A stretch of 64,000 bases of DNA from Mesorhizobium loti (GCA_014189435.1 CP050293.1:4593001-4657000), one strand, 5' to 3'. Positions 1-9,096 are shown, numbered from the stretch's first letter. Notes: generated by a model from the sequence alone, not told the origin. Made by a program: numbers and translations.

Positions 1-253
1 CGCCGGCCAAGTCGTTCATGTCGACTGCGAAAGGCAAGATGTCGGCCGACAGCAGATAACGCGGTTCAAGCGCTTCAAGTGCCAGGTTCGGCAAATCTGA
101 TGTCATGCTGGGCCGTCGGGCTCGCCCCGGCGAGCGCCGCAACAGCGAACTTGCCAGCCAACGACCAAATACGCCAGGGACGGGTGTCTGTTCTTTGCTG
201 GCTAATCTCTTCTGAAATGCTTCAAAAAAAGCTGGCCTCGACAAAATGTTCAT
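1..253 (-). CDS. LEPR-XLL domain protein, N-terminal fragment
   Basis: The minus-strand frame opens at ATG 253-251 behind a strong GAGGGGGGC ribosome-binding site and runs off the left edge, giving 84 residues. Residues 62-71 read LEPRYLLSAD, which matches the LEPR-XLL signature found near the N-terminus of very large repetitive secreted or surface proteins. The preceding residues are basic and contain RWLASSLLRR. The repeat-rich body and any C-terminal secretion signal lie outside the window. The family name rests on this one motif. The gene faces away from the TPR pseudogene across a long AT-rich gap. Confidence 0.6.
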   Translation of the reverse strand, partial: MNILSRPAFFEAFQKRLASKEQTPVPGVFGRWLASSLLRRSPGRARRPSMTSDLPNLALEALEPRYLLSADILPFAVDMNDLAG

Positions 254-662
254 TTTGCCCCCCTCAAACATCATCTATGGCTAATTGACCGCAAGCTAAC
301 GTACATCCGAAAATTCTTGGGCGCAAGGCGATCACGAAACCGCGACGAGTCTATATTTATGTAAAATTTGTGACAATATGAACCATAGGCGTATACCCCG
401 AAAAAGCATATGATTATCTGTGGGTATATTTCCATCGCTATTAGTATAGCTCCCAGCCATCTAATATGTATGTCTGACATTATTTTTTTTAAACATATTT
501 TATGCTGATACTGTAGAAAACAAAATTCTCCCATTTGAAGTATCATGGGTCCTGGCCTTGAAATTTCAGCACATGGTTTCCGCTACGGCAGGCAAGAAAC
601 CTGGAGAAGGGGCGAGGCACGAATGTCGCACCAAGCCATCATAGCCGCGGCGGGAAGGTCTG
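254..662. other. AT-rich intergenic region
   Basis: I see no credible gene in these roughly 400 bases. The part from about 340 to 545 is far richer in A and T than the surrounding DNA and includes an eight-T run followed by AAACATATTTTATG near 483-505. It separates two divergent genes and probably holds their promoters. AT-rich upstream DNA of this kind is often bound by MucR or H-NS-like silencers in rhizobia, but no specific site can be assigned here. Confidence 0.5.
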
Positions 663-1225
663 ATGCACCAGAAGCGGCTTGTCGCACTTGCCGGATACGC
701 GGTTCTGTATCTCGGTTGCGCGACTGCGGCACATGGACAAACGGCCGATAGTCTTTATGCGCAAGGCGTCAAGGCCCGGCAGGAACAGCATTTCGAAGAA
801 GCCGCCGGGTTGCTGAAGCGTGTCCTTGCTCTTCAGCCCGCAATACCGACGCGCTGGTTCAGCTGGGTTTCACCGAACTGGGTCTCAATGACCTGCCGGC
901 TGCGCGGAGCGCCTTTTCGCAAGCGCTGTCCATAGCGCCTGCTTACACCGACGCAACGTTTGGACTGGCCCAGGTCGAGTTCAGAGCCGGCAATCTGTCC
1001 AAACCCGCCTATTTGCACGCCATTGTACGCCAAGGCTCTACACAGCTCAGAGGACGCTCTGCATCCGCGCACAGCCACGTTTCAGTGCCGTCAGATTGTT
1101 TTGGAAGGCGATCCAGGCCGGTAAGGGTCATTGGCGTAGGCACAGTAGCGGAGGCGCTACGTGCCGAACTTGCGCTATTGCCACCTGATGCCCTGAATCT
1201 CTGCCGTTGCAGTGGAGATAGTTAG
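663..1225 (+). pseudogene. TPR-repeat exported protein, frameshifted
   Basis: ATG 663 follows a GGAAGG ribosome-binding site and starts a signal peptide (residues 1-25, ending AAHGQ), then a TPR unit with LYAQGVKARQEQHFEEAA. The frame breaks near base 840. Restoring one G makes CAGCCCGGCAAT and carries the reading into NTDALVQLGFTELGLNDLPA and a second helix pair, AARSAFSQALSIAPAYTDA. TPR similarity fades after about base 1010 and the second frame stops at 1225, so the 3' part also looks decayed or rearranged. The N-terminus resembles exported TPR proteins that precede YaiO-like barrels, but no barrel remains. A single-base loss could also be a sequencing error. Confidence 0.6.
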
Positions 1226-1364
1226 CATGTTAACTTCCGTGACGGATGCATCGGGCATTGCCCTTTGCGCCGTAGTCCCGCGACAAGACGGGAGGGTCTG
1301 GTTCGAGCATGATCTTTTCCGAACGGTTTCCGCTTTTCGGGATCACGCTCTGGAGGAGGAAACT

Positions 1365-2318
1365 ATGCAAGCTGCCGCCCACCATGTGAGCGTCGCCGAC
1401 GGCGAGGCTTTCCTGTCCACGTCCCGGATGCTGTTCGGCCCGATCACCCAGCGCTTTTCGCGCGGCGTGGAGCCTTCCCTGCCAAGGCTGGTATCGGTGC
1501 ATCTCGGCGCTTGCCGGCTGTCCGAGATCAAGGCCAATTCGCATCTGGTCGTCAACGACCGCCTGTTCTGGCGCAGCTTCGACCCGGACGCCATCAAGAT
1601 CCTGATGCAGCTCAGCGGCCGCAGCCGCTTCGAACAGCAGTCGGTAGCCGTCGATCTCGGTCCCCGCTCGGCCATCATTTACGACCCGGTACGCAGCTAC
1701 TCGCTGCAGAACCTCTCGGAGGTCGACCAGCTCATCCTGCAGGTGCCGCGCTCGACCTTCGGCGACGAGACGCTCGCCCGCCTATCGGATCCGGTACCGC
1801 TGCCCGGCAATGACGACAGCCTGACCCATATCGTCTCCGGCCTGATGCAAATGGCGATCGGCGAGGCCCATAGGCTCGACGAGACCGGCTGTCGGCGGGT
1901 CGGCGAAAGCCTGATCCAACTCGTCAACGGGCTGATCCAGGCCAAGCCGATGGCTCCGGAATTCCGCCGGTCGCCGCTGGAGGCGCTGCGCGAGCGCATC
2001 GTCGCCTATGTCGACGCCAACCTCGCGCGCAGCAGCCTGTCGGCCGAGGACATAGCCCGCCACATGGGCTGCTCACGCCGCTATTTGCACCGCGCCTTCG
2101 AGGGCGAAGGCATGACGCTGGAGCGTTTCGTCTGGGACAGGCGACTGGAGCGCAGCAAGGAAGAATTGCTGTCACCGGCGCGGCGTTCGGTTTCGATCTC
2201 CGAGATCGCCTTTGCTTGCGGTTTCAATTCGAGCGCGCATTTCTCGCGCGCCTTTAAGAGCAAGTATGATGTGGCGCCGCGCGAACTGCGCGAGAAGCAG
2301 AGGTTACCGCTGCACTGA
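1365..2318 (+). CDS. AraC-family transcriptional regulator
   Basis: This 317-residue regulator has a cupin-like ligand-sensing N-terminal half and a C-terminal pair of helix-turn-helix motifs (LSAEDIARHMGCSRRYLHRAF and ISEIAFACGFNSSAHFSRAFKSKY, roughly residues 230-315). The frame is open further upstream, but ATG 1365 is chosen because GGAGGAGG lies just before it. The gene ends 12 bp from the convergent livM gene, so it is not cotranscribed with the transporter. Its position suggests that it controls the neighbouring uptake and oxidation genes. The effector is unknown. Confidence 0.85.
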   Translation: MQAAAHHVSVADGEAFLSTSRMLFGPITQRFSRGVEPSLPRLVSVHLGACRLSEIKANSHLVVNDRLFWRSFDPDAIKILMQLSGRSRFEQQSVAVDLGPRSAIIYDPVRSYSLQNLSEVDQLILQVPRSTFGDETLARLSDPVPLPGNDDSLTHIVSGLMQMAIGEAHRLDETGCRRVGESLIQLVNGLIQAKPMAPEFRRSPLEALRERIVAYVDANLARSSLSAEDIARHMGCSRRYLHRAFEGEGMTLERFVWDRRLERSKEELLSPARRSVSISEIAFACGFNSSAHFSRAFKSKYDVAPRELREKQRLPLH

Positions 2319-2330
2319 GTGCGACGGCCC

Positions 2331-3299
2331 TCAGACCGACTGCGACCTCCCCGCAAAGCTCCGCATCAGCCCCTTCGGCAAAAACAGCATTGCCAGGATG
2401 ATGGTCAGGCCCGATATGACTGGGTGGTAGTCGGGCACAACGATACGCGCGAGGTCGAACACCGCGTACATGACGAAAGCGCCGAGGATCGGGCCGAGCA
2501 GGGTGCCGGTGCCGCCGACCACCGTCATCATCAGCGGCAGCAGCATCCAGTCGAGGTCGAACACCGAGTCCGGACCAACGTGGAAGATGTAGTAGGTGTA
2601 GAGGCTGCCGGCGATGCCGGCGATGAAGGCGCTGCCGGCGAAGGCGGCGACCTTGACCCTGAGCGTGTCGATGCCGTTGGCCGATGCCGCCATCTCGTCG
2701 TCGCGTACGGCAATCAGCGCCAGCCCGTAGCGCGACCGCATCAGCGTGCGAATGGCAAGCGCAACACCGACCACCAGCCCCAGCCCGACCAGATAGTGCG
2801 GACGTAGTGTGTCGAAGGTGCTGGCCGGCGCCACAATGCCGAAAGCGCCGCCGGTGAAGTCACCGCCATTGATGAACATCACCTTGACGATCTCGCCGAA
2901 GCCCAGCGTGCCAAGCGCAAAATAGTCGCCGCGCAGTTTGGACAGCAGCGGCAGGCCGACGAGCACCGCGGCAAAGGCCGCGACCAGGCCGCCAAGCACC
3001 ATGGTCACCGGATCGAAATAGTAGACGTTGGGGTGACTGTCGTAGAGCGAGCCCCAGAGATAGTTGCCGCTCCACAGGATGGCGGTGGTGTAGGCGCCAA
3101 GGCCGAAAAAGGCATGGTTGCCGAGGCTGATCTGGCCACCGAAGCCGGCGACCAGGTTCCAGCCTTGCGCCATGATGGCGTAGATGAAGACGAAGAACAG
3201 GAAGGAGAAGGCGTAGGAGTCGACCGCGCCGGGCAGAAGCGGCAGCAGTGCCAGCGCTGCAACGACGATGACGGCGATCCATTTCCAGGCGTGCTGCAT
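2331..3299 (-). CDS. livM: Branched-chain-type ABC transporter permease LivM
   Basis: LivM-family inner-membrane permease of about 322 residues with eight to ten hydrophobic segments and the family loop QISLGNHAFFGLGAY. It would pair with LivH to form the channel of a Liv-type importer for amino acids, amides or small aromatic acids. ATG 3299 lies five bases beyond the livH stop codon, behind AAGG. A TTG at 3308 is an alternative start that would overlap livH. It is the last gene of the minus-strand transporter run. Confidence 0.9.
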   Translation of the reverse strand: MQHAWKWIAVIVVAALALLPLLPGAVDSYAFSFLFFVFIYAIMAQGWNLVAGFGGQISLGNHAFFGLGAYTTAILWSGNYLWGSLYDSHPNVYYFDPVTMVLGGLVAAFAAVLVGLPLLSKLRGDYFALGTLGFGEIVKVMFINGGDFTGGAFGIVAPASTFDTLRPHYLVGLGLVVGVALAIRTLMRSRYGLALIAVRDDEMAASANGIDTLRVKVAAFAGSAFIAGIAGSLYTYYIFHVGPDSVFDLDWMLLPLMMTVVGGTGTLLGPILGAFVMYAVFDLARIVVPDYHPVISGLTIILAMLFLPKGLMRSFAGRSQSV

Positions 3300-3304
3300 G
3301 GTGC

Positions 3305-4198
3305 TCAAGCCTTCTTGTAGGGCCGGCTGAACAGGCCTTCCGGCTTGAACATCAGCACAGCCAGGAACACGCCGTAGGCGATGGCGTTGGTCCAGCCGCC
3401 TGAGATGAAATACTGCACATAGGCTTCGATCAGGCCGAGCAGGATGCCGCCGGCGAGCGCGCCTGCGACATTGCCGATGCCGCCAAGCGCCAGCGCGACT
3501 AGCGCCTTCAGGCTGAAGATGAACCCGGCAAACGGGTTGAACGGAAAGGTGGTTGCCACCGCGACGCCGGCAGCACCTGCGAGCCCGATGCCGATGGCGA
3601 AGGCAATGGCGTTGACTCGGTGCGGGCTGATGCCCATCAGCGTGGCCGCTTCCATGTCCTCGGAGGCGGCGCGCACCGCCTTGCCGACCAGCGTCTTGCG
3701 CAGGAACAGCACCACCAGCCCGGTGCCGGCGAGCGCGATCAGGAAGCCCATCGAGCGGGTGAAAGAGGTGCGCACGCCGAAGAGTTCGATGCCGCTCGCC
3801 GTGTAGGTGGTGACAATGCCTGCGGTGTTGCCACCCCAGATAACCGTCATCAGGTTCTGCACCAGGAACATCAGACCGACGGCGATCAGCAAGGAGACGT
3901 TGCGGTCTTCCTCGGCCGCGGCCTTGCGGAACAGGCCCTGGTAGATCAGCCAGCCGACGCAGAGCCCTACGGGCACGACGATCAGCAGCGACAGAAACGG
4001 ATCGATCCCGAGGCCGTAAAACAGCGCCCGCACGAAATAGGCGGCAAGGATGATCATCGCGCCCTGGGCGAGAAAGATCAGCCGCATGGTGCCAAAGATC
4101 AGGCTAAGGCCGACGGCGGCAACGCCATACATGGCGCCACCCAGCGCGCCGTTGAGTGACAATTGCAGCAGGATCTCGGGGGGCGGAATGTTGAACAT
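3305..4198 (-). CDS. livH: Branched-chain-type ABC transporter permease LivH
   Basis: LivH-family permease of 297 residues with about eight transmembrane segments. The family core GVAAVGLSLIFGTMRLIFLAQGA lies in the first third, and a cytoplasmic loop with EDMEAATLMGISPHRVN is the likely contact site for the ATPases. The ATG at 4198 sits six bases downstream of the livF stop, as expected for one operon. The usual arginine-rich C-terminus ends RPYKKA. It should form the heterodimeric membrane channel with LivM. Confidence 0.9.
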   Translation of the reverse strand: MFNIPPPEILLQLSLNGALGGAMYGVAAVGLSLIFGTMRLIFLAQGAMIILAAYFVRALFYGLGIDPFLSLLIVVPVGLCVGWLIYQGLFRKAAAEEDRNVSLLIAVGLMFLVQNLMTVIWGGNTAGIVTTYTASGIELFGVRTSFTRSMGFLIALAGTGLVVLFLRKTLVGKAVRAASEDMEAATLMGISPHRVNAIAFAIGIGLAGAAGVAVATTFPFNPFAGFIFSLKALVALALGGIGNVAGALAGGILLGLIEAYVQYFISGGWTNAIAYGVFLAVLMFKPEGLFSRPYKKA

Positions 4199-4203
4199 TT
4201 CAG

Positions 4204-4926
4204 CTACTCCAACACGCCCATATAGGCCTTCTGGATTTCGGGATCGGCGAGCAGTTCAACGCCGGTGCCTTGCATCGCGAGCGCCCCGGTCTTCAGCACG
4301 AAGGCGTAGTCGGCGACCTTGAGCGCCTGGTGGATGTTCTGTTCGACCAGCAGGATGGTGACGCCCTGTTTGTGCAAGGCCTGGATCAGCGAAAACATCT
4401 GCTGCACCACGATCGGACTGAGGCCAAGCGACGGCTCGTCGAGGATGAGCAGCGACGGCTCCGACATGGTGGCGCGCGCAATGGCCAGCATCTGCTGCTC
4501 GCCGCCGGAGAGCGAGCCGGCCCTCTGGCCGATGCGCTCCTTGAGCCGTGGAAACAGCGCGTAGGCCTTGTCGAGCGATTGCTTCATGCGCGCCCGCACC
4601 CGCGGCTGAAAAGCGCCGAGCTCGAGATTTTCCAGCACCGTCATCTGGCGGAACAGGCCACGCCCTTCCGGCACATGCGCAATGCCCATGCCAGCGATGT
4701 CCTGCGGCGCCTTGCCGACCAGCGAAGCGCCGGCGAGACGGATGTCGCCGGCCTTCGGCTTGAGCAGGCCGGAGATGGTTTTCAGCAACGTCGTCTTGCC
4801 GGCACCATTGGCGCCGACGATGGCAACGATGGTGCCGGGATCGACATGCATCGACACGCCCCACAGCGCACGGACGTCGCCATAGGCGACTTCGAGATCG
4901 GTGACTTCAAGCAGTCGGTTCGCCAA
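4204..4926 (-). CDS. livF: Branched-chain-type ABC transporter ATPase LivF
   Basis: Cytoplasmic ABC ATPase with Walker A GANGAGKT, signature LSGGEQQMLAIARA, Walker B LLILDEPSLGL and a switch histidine in VEQNIHQAL. Homology begins at NRLLEVTDLEVAYGD. I place the start at TTG 4926, within the end of livG, because upstream in-frame starts (ATG 4965, and the open frame to 4995) would add a low-complexity tail and a long overlap. The start is therefore uncertain by up to 23 codons. It pairs with LivG to power the importer. Confidence 0.85.
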   Translation of the reverse strand: MANRLLEVTDLEVAYGDVRALWGVSMHVDPGTIVAIVGANGAGKTTLLKTISGLLKPKAGDIRLAGASLVGKAPQDIAGMGIAHVPEGRGLFRQMTVLENLELGAFQPRVRARMKQSLDKAYALFPRLKERIGQRAGSLSGGEQQMLAIARATMSEPSLLILDEPSLGLSPIVVQQMFSLIQALHKQGVTILLVEQNIHQALKVADYAFVLKTGALAMQGTGVELLADPEIQKAYMGVLE

Positions 4927-5644
4927 GATAGGCCTCGATGACTTTGCGGTTGGCGGCGATTTCATGCGGCGTGCCGTCGGCGATCTTCTCGCCATGGTCG
5001 AGCACGATCACCCGGCCGCACACCTTCATGATAGCGTCGACCTTGTGCTCGACCCAGAGGATGGAGATGCCTCTTTCGCTGCGCGCGCGGCGGATGACGT
5101 CGACCATGCGCTGGATCTCGGTTGGGTTCAGCCCGGCCATCGGCTCGTCGAGCAAGAGCAGCGCCGGGCTGGATGCCACGGCTCTGGCGATCTCCAGCAG
5201 CCGCCGGTCGGACAGCGTCATATGCGCGGTGCGCACATCGCGCTTTGCCGTCAAGCCGACCAGTTCGAGCGCCTGCGTGGCCGCCTCGGTCGCATTGCGG
5301 ACACGCCCCCCTGCCCCATAGACGGCGCCGACCATGACGTTCTCGAACGCGGTCATGGTCAGGAAGGTGCGCACCAGCTGAAAGGTGCGGGCAATGCCGA
5401 GGCGACAGATGCGGTGCGGCGCCGTGCCGGTAATGTCGCGGTCGCGAAACCGGATCCGCCCTTCAGTCGGCGTGTAGATGGCGGTGATGATGTTGAACAG
5501 CGTCGACTTGCCGGCGCCGTTGGGACCGATCAGGCCGATCAGCTCGTTGGCGCCGACAGCGATGTCAATGTTGTTGAGGACGACGAGCCCGCCGAACCGT
5601 TTCTGGACCGCCTCGAGGCGAAGCAAAGTTTCGTCCTGCTGCAT
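4907..5644 (-). CDS. livG: Branched-chain-type ABC transporter ATPase LivG
   Basis: ABC ATPase of 245 residues with Walker A GPNGAGKS at residues 40-47 and Walker B ALLLLDEPMAGL. The C-terminal extension KVIEAYLGEPTA is typical of LivG. The signature region reads MTLSDRRLLEIARA, shorter and less canonical than the LSYGxQRRLEIARA expected in this family, so the C-loop is worth a second look. It overlaps livF and lies about 100 bp behind the binding-protein gene, across an inverted repeat. Confidence 0.88.
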   Translation of the reverse strand: MQQDETLLRLEAVQKRFGGLVVLNNIDIAVGANELIGLIGPNGAGKSTLFNIITAIYTPTEGRIRFRDRDITGTAPHRICRLGIARTFQLVRTFLTMTAFENVMVGAVYGAGGRVRNATEAATQALELVGLTAKRDVRTAHMTLSDRRLLEIARAVASSPALLLLDEPMAGLNPTEIQRMVDVIRRARSERGISILWVEHKVDAIMKVCGRVIVLDHGEKIADGTPHEIAANRKVIEAYLGEPTA

Positions 5645-5686
5645 CGTGTTTCCGTTCCAGTCGTCAGGTGCTGACTATTGATAGAT

Positions 5687-5712
5687 GGCGCCTGGCTTCA
5701 CAGTCAGGCGCC
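5687..5712 (-). promoter_or_regulatory. Inverted repeat between binding-protein gene and livG
   Basis: GGCGCCTG and CAGGCGCC form a perfect 8-bp stem around a 10-base loop, in the 97 bp between the binding-protein stop and the livG start. No U-run follows. A hairpin here would suit partial termination or protection of the upstream mRNA, which commonly lets binding proteins be made in excess over the membrane complex. Confidence 0.5.
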
Positions 5713-5741
5713 CACCTTAGTTCGCTCAACGCTTTCGCGCT

Positions 5742-6950
5742 TCAGCGCTTGTCCCAGGCCGGCGCCGGTTTGTAGGTCCAGTCGCCATTCGGGAAGATCA
5801 GCTGGTGCTTGCCTTGCCACCATTGCGTGGCGACACTGGGGATCAGGGCAAAGCCGGTCTCGTCGAATTTGAGGTCGCCGACCACAGTGTCCTTGAACTC
5901 CTGATTGAAGATCGCGTCATGCAAGGCGCTGGCATCGGTCGTGCCCGCCTTCTCGATGGCCTGCGCCAAAACCTGCGCGTTGGCGTAGAAGGCGCCGACC
6001 GTCACCGAATCCTTCTTGAACTCGGCCTCGTAGCGGTCGCCGAGCTCCTTGGCGCCGTGATAGGGGTAGCTGGACGACCAGAAGCCATCAGTCATGATGT
6101 AGTCCGAATCCGGCCCGAGCGCCTCGTGGAACTCACCCGTCCAGGTGCCCTTCCAGCCATGCAGATAAGGCACGCTGAAGCCAAGCTCCTTCATCTGCCG
6201 CAGCAGCGTAATGGTGTCGGCCGGCGAGCCGAACACCAGCATGGCATCGACATTGGCGGCCTTGAGCTTGGTGATCAGCGCCGAATAGTCGGTGGCGCCG
6301 ATCGCCCACGGATCGTCGACGGCAAAAGTGTAGCCGTATTTCTTGGCCGCCGCCTCGAAGGCGCCTCCAAAACCCTTGCCGTCGGGCGAATCTTCGGAAA
6401 CCAGCGCCGGGTTCTTCGGCTTCTCGCCGGCCGGCAGCTTGTCCCAGATTTCGAACGGCACCTCGGCGCCAGGCCCCGGATGGAAGAAGAACAGCGCCGA
6501 GTACTTGAGCTTCAACGGCTGCCACTCGAACGGGAAGGCCGTCGTGATCATGTAGAACTTCTTGTATTTTTCGGCGACGATGGCACCGGCGATGTTCATC
6601 GGCCCGGAGTGTGTCGACAACAGCGCATCGACCTTCTGCACCTTGATCAGGTTTTCGAGCGCCGAGGCGACCTTGCTTTCCGAACTCTCGTCGTCGGCAA
6701 CCACGAGCCTGACCGGCAGCTTCTTGCCGGCCGACTTGATCATGATGCCGCCGGCCTTGTTGATGTCGGCGACAGCCTGCTCGTAGGCCCATTTCTGTTC
6801 CTTGCCGTCGCCGGCCAGCGGCCCGGTCAGCGAGATCGGCGCGCCGATGACGATCTCGTTGTCGCCGGCATTGGCGACGCCCGCGCCACCGACCGCAAGC
6901 GCGGTCGACAACACCAAGCCCGCCAGCATTCCTTTCAGACAATAGCCCAT
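5742..6950 (-). CDS. Periplasmic substrate-binding protein of Liv-type ABC transporter
   Basis: This 402-residue type I periplasmic binding protein starts at ATG 6950, behind GGAGGATGAA. It has a clear signal peptide (MGYCLKGMLAGLVLSTALAV...VANAG) and then the family opening IVIGAPISLTGPLAGDGKEQ. The open frame extends 23 codons further upstream, but that stretch would place the signal peptide internally. It should deliver its ligand to LivHMGF. The ligand cannot be read from sequence; the neighbouring oxidoreductases suggest something other than an ordinary amino acid. It is the first transporter gene downstream of the SDR, MoaF-like and SnoaL-like genes. Confidence 0.88.
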   Translation of the reverse strand: MGYCLKGMLAGLVLSTALAVGGAGVANAGDNEIVIGAPISLTGPLAGDGKEQKWAYEQAVADINKAGGIMIKSAGKKLPVRLVVADDESSESKVASALENLIKVQKVDALLSTHSGPMNIAGAIVAEKYKKFYMITTAFPFEWQPLKLKYSALFFFHPGPGAEVPFEIWDKLPAGEKPKNPALVSEDSPDGKGFGGAFEAAAKKYGYTFAVDDPWAIGATDYSALITKLKAANVDAMLVFGSPADTITLLRQMKELGFSVPYLHGWKGTWTGEFHEALGPDSDYIMTDGFWSSSYPYHGAKELGDRYEAEFKKDSVTVGAFYANAQVLAQAIEKAGTTDASALHDAIFNQEFKDTVVGDLKFDETGFALIPSVATQWWQGKHQLIFPNGDWTYKPAPAWDKR

Positions 6951-7015
6951 TTCATCCTCCCAGGTTTTCCCTCGGGCAGACGCGTCAACGCCAGGCCCGC
7001 ATGCATGCGCCGGCC

Positions 7016-7408
7016 TCAACTCATCGCCGCTGCGACCAGTTTGGTGTCGGTAAACTGCTCAAAACGCACGGCCTTGCCGTCTTCCATGTCCCAGACATGG
7101 ACGACGCGCGCCGACATCGCCTTGCCGGTCTTTTTGTAGATGCCCGAATAGGTGCCGATGCCGACGATGGTGGTGTCGCCGTCGATCAGTCTTTCGAGCT
7201 TGAGGGCATAGCCGTCCCAGTCCTCGCCGATGCGCTTGAAGACGCCGGAGATGATGGCGTCGGGGCCGACATAGGTGCCAGCATAGGGAAAGCCCGCCAT
7301 TTCGATCCAGGCCGTCTTGTCCGTGACCGGCGCCATCATCGCCGCCAAATCCTTGGCGTCGGAGCCGGCATAGTGCGCCTTGATGATCTCGTAGTTCCTG
7401 CTCATCAT
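7016..7408 (-). CDS. SnoaL-like / NTF2-fold protein
   Basis: Small alpha+beta-cone protein of 130 residues. The pattern NYEIIKAHYAGSDAKDLAAMMAPV followed by the core strands of VHVWDMEDGKAVRFEQFTDT is typical of SnoaL-like polyketide-cyclase or ketosteroid-isomerase-type folds. Tandem ATGs at 7408 and 7405 follow GGAG, so either may be used. The gene lies 15 bp behind the MoaF-like gene on the same strand. The fold serves many enzymes and binding proteins, so no reaction is assigned, although a role with the adjacent oxidoreductases is likely. Confidence 0.75.
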   Translation of the reverse strand: MMSRNYEIIKAHYAGSDAKDLAAMMAPVTDKTAWIEMAGFPYAGTYVGPDAIISGVFKRIGEDWDGYALKLERLIDGDTTIVGIGTYSGIYKKTGKAMSARVVHVWDMEDGKAVRFEQFTDTKLVAAAMS

Positions 7409-7423
7409 TTTTGCTCCGCGCGC

Positions 7424-8218
7424 TCAGACCGGCGCCTGGCCGTGGTCGTAGACGGTTGTGGATTTCTTCTCGATGAAGGCGCCGGCCGGCTTGTTCTCGA
7501 CCTTGCCCTGGCTGGTCACGCCGAGGAATTTTCCGGTCGAGCGCATCGTCTCCCAGTTGTAGAAGAACAGCGAAGCGACCGGGATGATGAACTCGCGGAA
7601 GCCGAAGACATAAAGGTTGTCGGCGAACTTCCAGGTGGTCGCCAGATCGACATCGCCATGGCCGCGCTGAATGCCGACGAGATTCTGCCAGGCATAGCGT
7701 TCCGAGCTCAGATAGATGTGCTCGTAGACGTGGTTGGAGCTGTATGTGTAGTGCGCGGTGAGACCGATCAGATCGCGCGTCGGCGCTGGCTCGATGCCGG
7801 TTGGCGGCACAGAGGGATCGCCGAGCACGCCGGCCGCGTAGATTTGCGCCACGCGCGGCTCGCCGGGCGCTTCGCCGGGATCGCGCACCCGTTCGCGCAC
7901 CGACAGCACGCGCCGCGTCCTGGTGTTGACGATGAAGGCTTCGTCCTCCGTCAGGTGGGTGGCGAAGGTCATGTTGATAAAGAACACCTGCGGAGCCACT
8001 TCCAGCGCCTCGTACCAATCGGCGCCGGCATTGCTTCCCTCGCTCCAGGCCACGGTGTCGGCGGCGGTGAAGGCGAGATCGATGGTGCGGCCGGTGTTCA
8101 GCGTGATCTTGAAAGTCTGGCCGCGCAGCGCCGATGTCGTCGCCAGCCTGTTGGTGGCGATGCCGGCGGCGAAGTCGTCGAAATGCTTCCAGTCGGCAGG
8201 TCTGTTCTGGTCGTTCAT
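7424..8218 (-). CDS. MoaF-like protein
   Basis: This 264-residue protein resembles the MoaF family: an N-terminal lipocalin-like beta half (RGQTFKITLNTGRTIDLAF) and a C-terminal half with LIGLTAHYTYSSNHVYEHIY and WKFADNLYVFGFREFIIPV. MoaF is named from the monoamine regulon of Klebsiella, although databases often mislabel it as molybdenum cofactor synthesis. ATG 8218 behind GGAG is preferred over the upstream in-frame start at 8242, which would overlap the SDR gene. Its pairing with an SDR on one side and a SnoaL-like protein on the other suggests a pathway-specific ligand-binding or accessory role. The family call is from memory of motifs. Confidence 0.65.
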   Translation of the reverse strand: MNDQNRPADWKHFDDFAAGIATNRLATTSALRGQTFKITLNTGRTIDLAFTAADTVAWSEGSNAGADWYEALEVAPQVFFINMTFATHLTEDEAFIVNTRTRRVLSVRERVRDPGEAPGEPRVAQIYAAGVLGDPSVPPTGIEPAPTRDLIGLTAHYTYSSNHVYEHIYLSSERYAWQNLVGIQRGHGDVDLATTWKFADNLYVFGFREFIIPVASLFFYNWETMRSTGKFLGVTSQGKVENKPAGAFIEKKSTTVYDHGQAPV

Positions 8219-8231
8219 CGCCATCTCCACA

Positions 8232-9020
8232 TCAATCGACAAAGGCCAAGGTCGGCAGGTCGACGACCGTCGCGCCGCCGTCGACCGTCAGGATGGAGCC
8301 GTTCATCATCGCCGCTTCGCCCGAGGCGACGAAGCAGATGACGTTGGAAACTTCTTCCGGTGTCGCCGGACGGCCGAGCGGCACATCCTTGGTCACCAGC
8401 CGATAGGCTTCGTCGACCGAAGCGAGGCCGTACTTGTCGACGATCACCTGCATCTGCTCATCGGCCATGGCGGTCGCCACCCAGCCGGGGCAGATGATGT
8501 TGGTGCGTACGCCCTGGCGGCCATAGTCGCGCGCCAGCGATTTGCCGAAGCCGACACAGGCATGTTTCATGGTGACGTAACCGGCCGCCGCCGGCCCGGC
8601 GAACAGGCCGGCGATCGAGGCGACGACGACGATATTGCCCCGACGCTCGATCAGGTCGGGCAGACATTCGCGGGCGCAGACGAAGGCGGTATCGAGATTG
8701 GTGCGCGTCGCCAGCGACCAGGTCTCATCGCTCATCGAAATGGTTGGGCCGACGCCGTGGCCACCGGCATTGGCGACCAGTATGTCGACCGGCCCGAATT
8801 TTTCATGCACTTCGGCGAGTGCGGCGCGCACCGCTTGCGGATCGGCTGCATCGCCCTGCACCAGCAGCCCGCCAATATCCCTGGTCACGGCCTCAAGCGG
8901 CTCGCGCCGCCGGCCCATCAGCACCACCTTGGCGCCGTCGGCCGCCATGCGCCTGGCGACCGCCGCACCGATGCCGGTACCGCCGCCGGTGATGAAGGCC
9001 GTCTTTCCCGAAAATCGCAT
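8232..9020 (-). CDS. SDR-family oxidoreductase
   Basis: Classical short-chain dehydrogenase/reductase of 262 residues with cofactor motif TGGGTGIG at residues 11-18, NAGG at 84-87, catalytic Ser135, Tyr148 and Lys152 (YxxxK as YVTMK) and the C-terminal LTVDGGATV. Arg37-Arg39 after the second beta strand would favour NADP, but this is only suggestive. It should oxidise an alcohol or reduce a carbonyl. It is the first gene of the minus-strand run toward the transporter, so its product may be made in response to the imported substrate. Confidence 0.88.
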   Translation of the reverse strand: MRFSGKTAFITGGGTGIGAAVARRMAADGAKVVLMGRRREPLEAVTRDIGGLLVQGDAADPQAVRAALAEVHEKFGPVDILVANAGGHGVGPTISMSDETWSLATRTNLDTAFVCARECLPDLIERRGNIVVVASIAGLFAGPAAAGYVTMKHACVGFGKSLARDYGRQGVRTNIICPGWVATAMADEQMQVIVDKYGLASVDEAYRLVTKDVPLGRPATPEEVSNVICFVASGEAAMMNGSILTVDGGATVVDLPTLAFVD

Positions 9021-9096
9021 GGTTCCATCCCGATTTGCTGAGCGCGCCGGCTAAGCGCCGATCTTCGCTGGGGATAGTGCGGCATCAGCCATTCCG

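Noticed and set aside
271..546. Minus-strand 91-codon frame in the AT-rich gap
   Set aside because: It lies in AT-rich intergenic DNA without a ribosome-binding site or motif.
5805..7139. Plus-strand open frame of 444 codons opposite the binding-protein gene
   Set aside because: It mirrors a well-supported periplasmic binding protein and has the Arg/His-rich composition of a shadow frame.
7001..8341. Plus-strand open frame of 446 codons
   Set aside because: It is antisense to the SnoaL-like, MoaF-like and SDR genes, has no ribosome-binding site and no recognisable domain; long antisense frames are expected in high-GC DNA.
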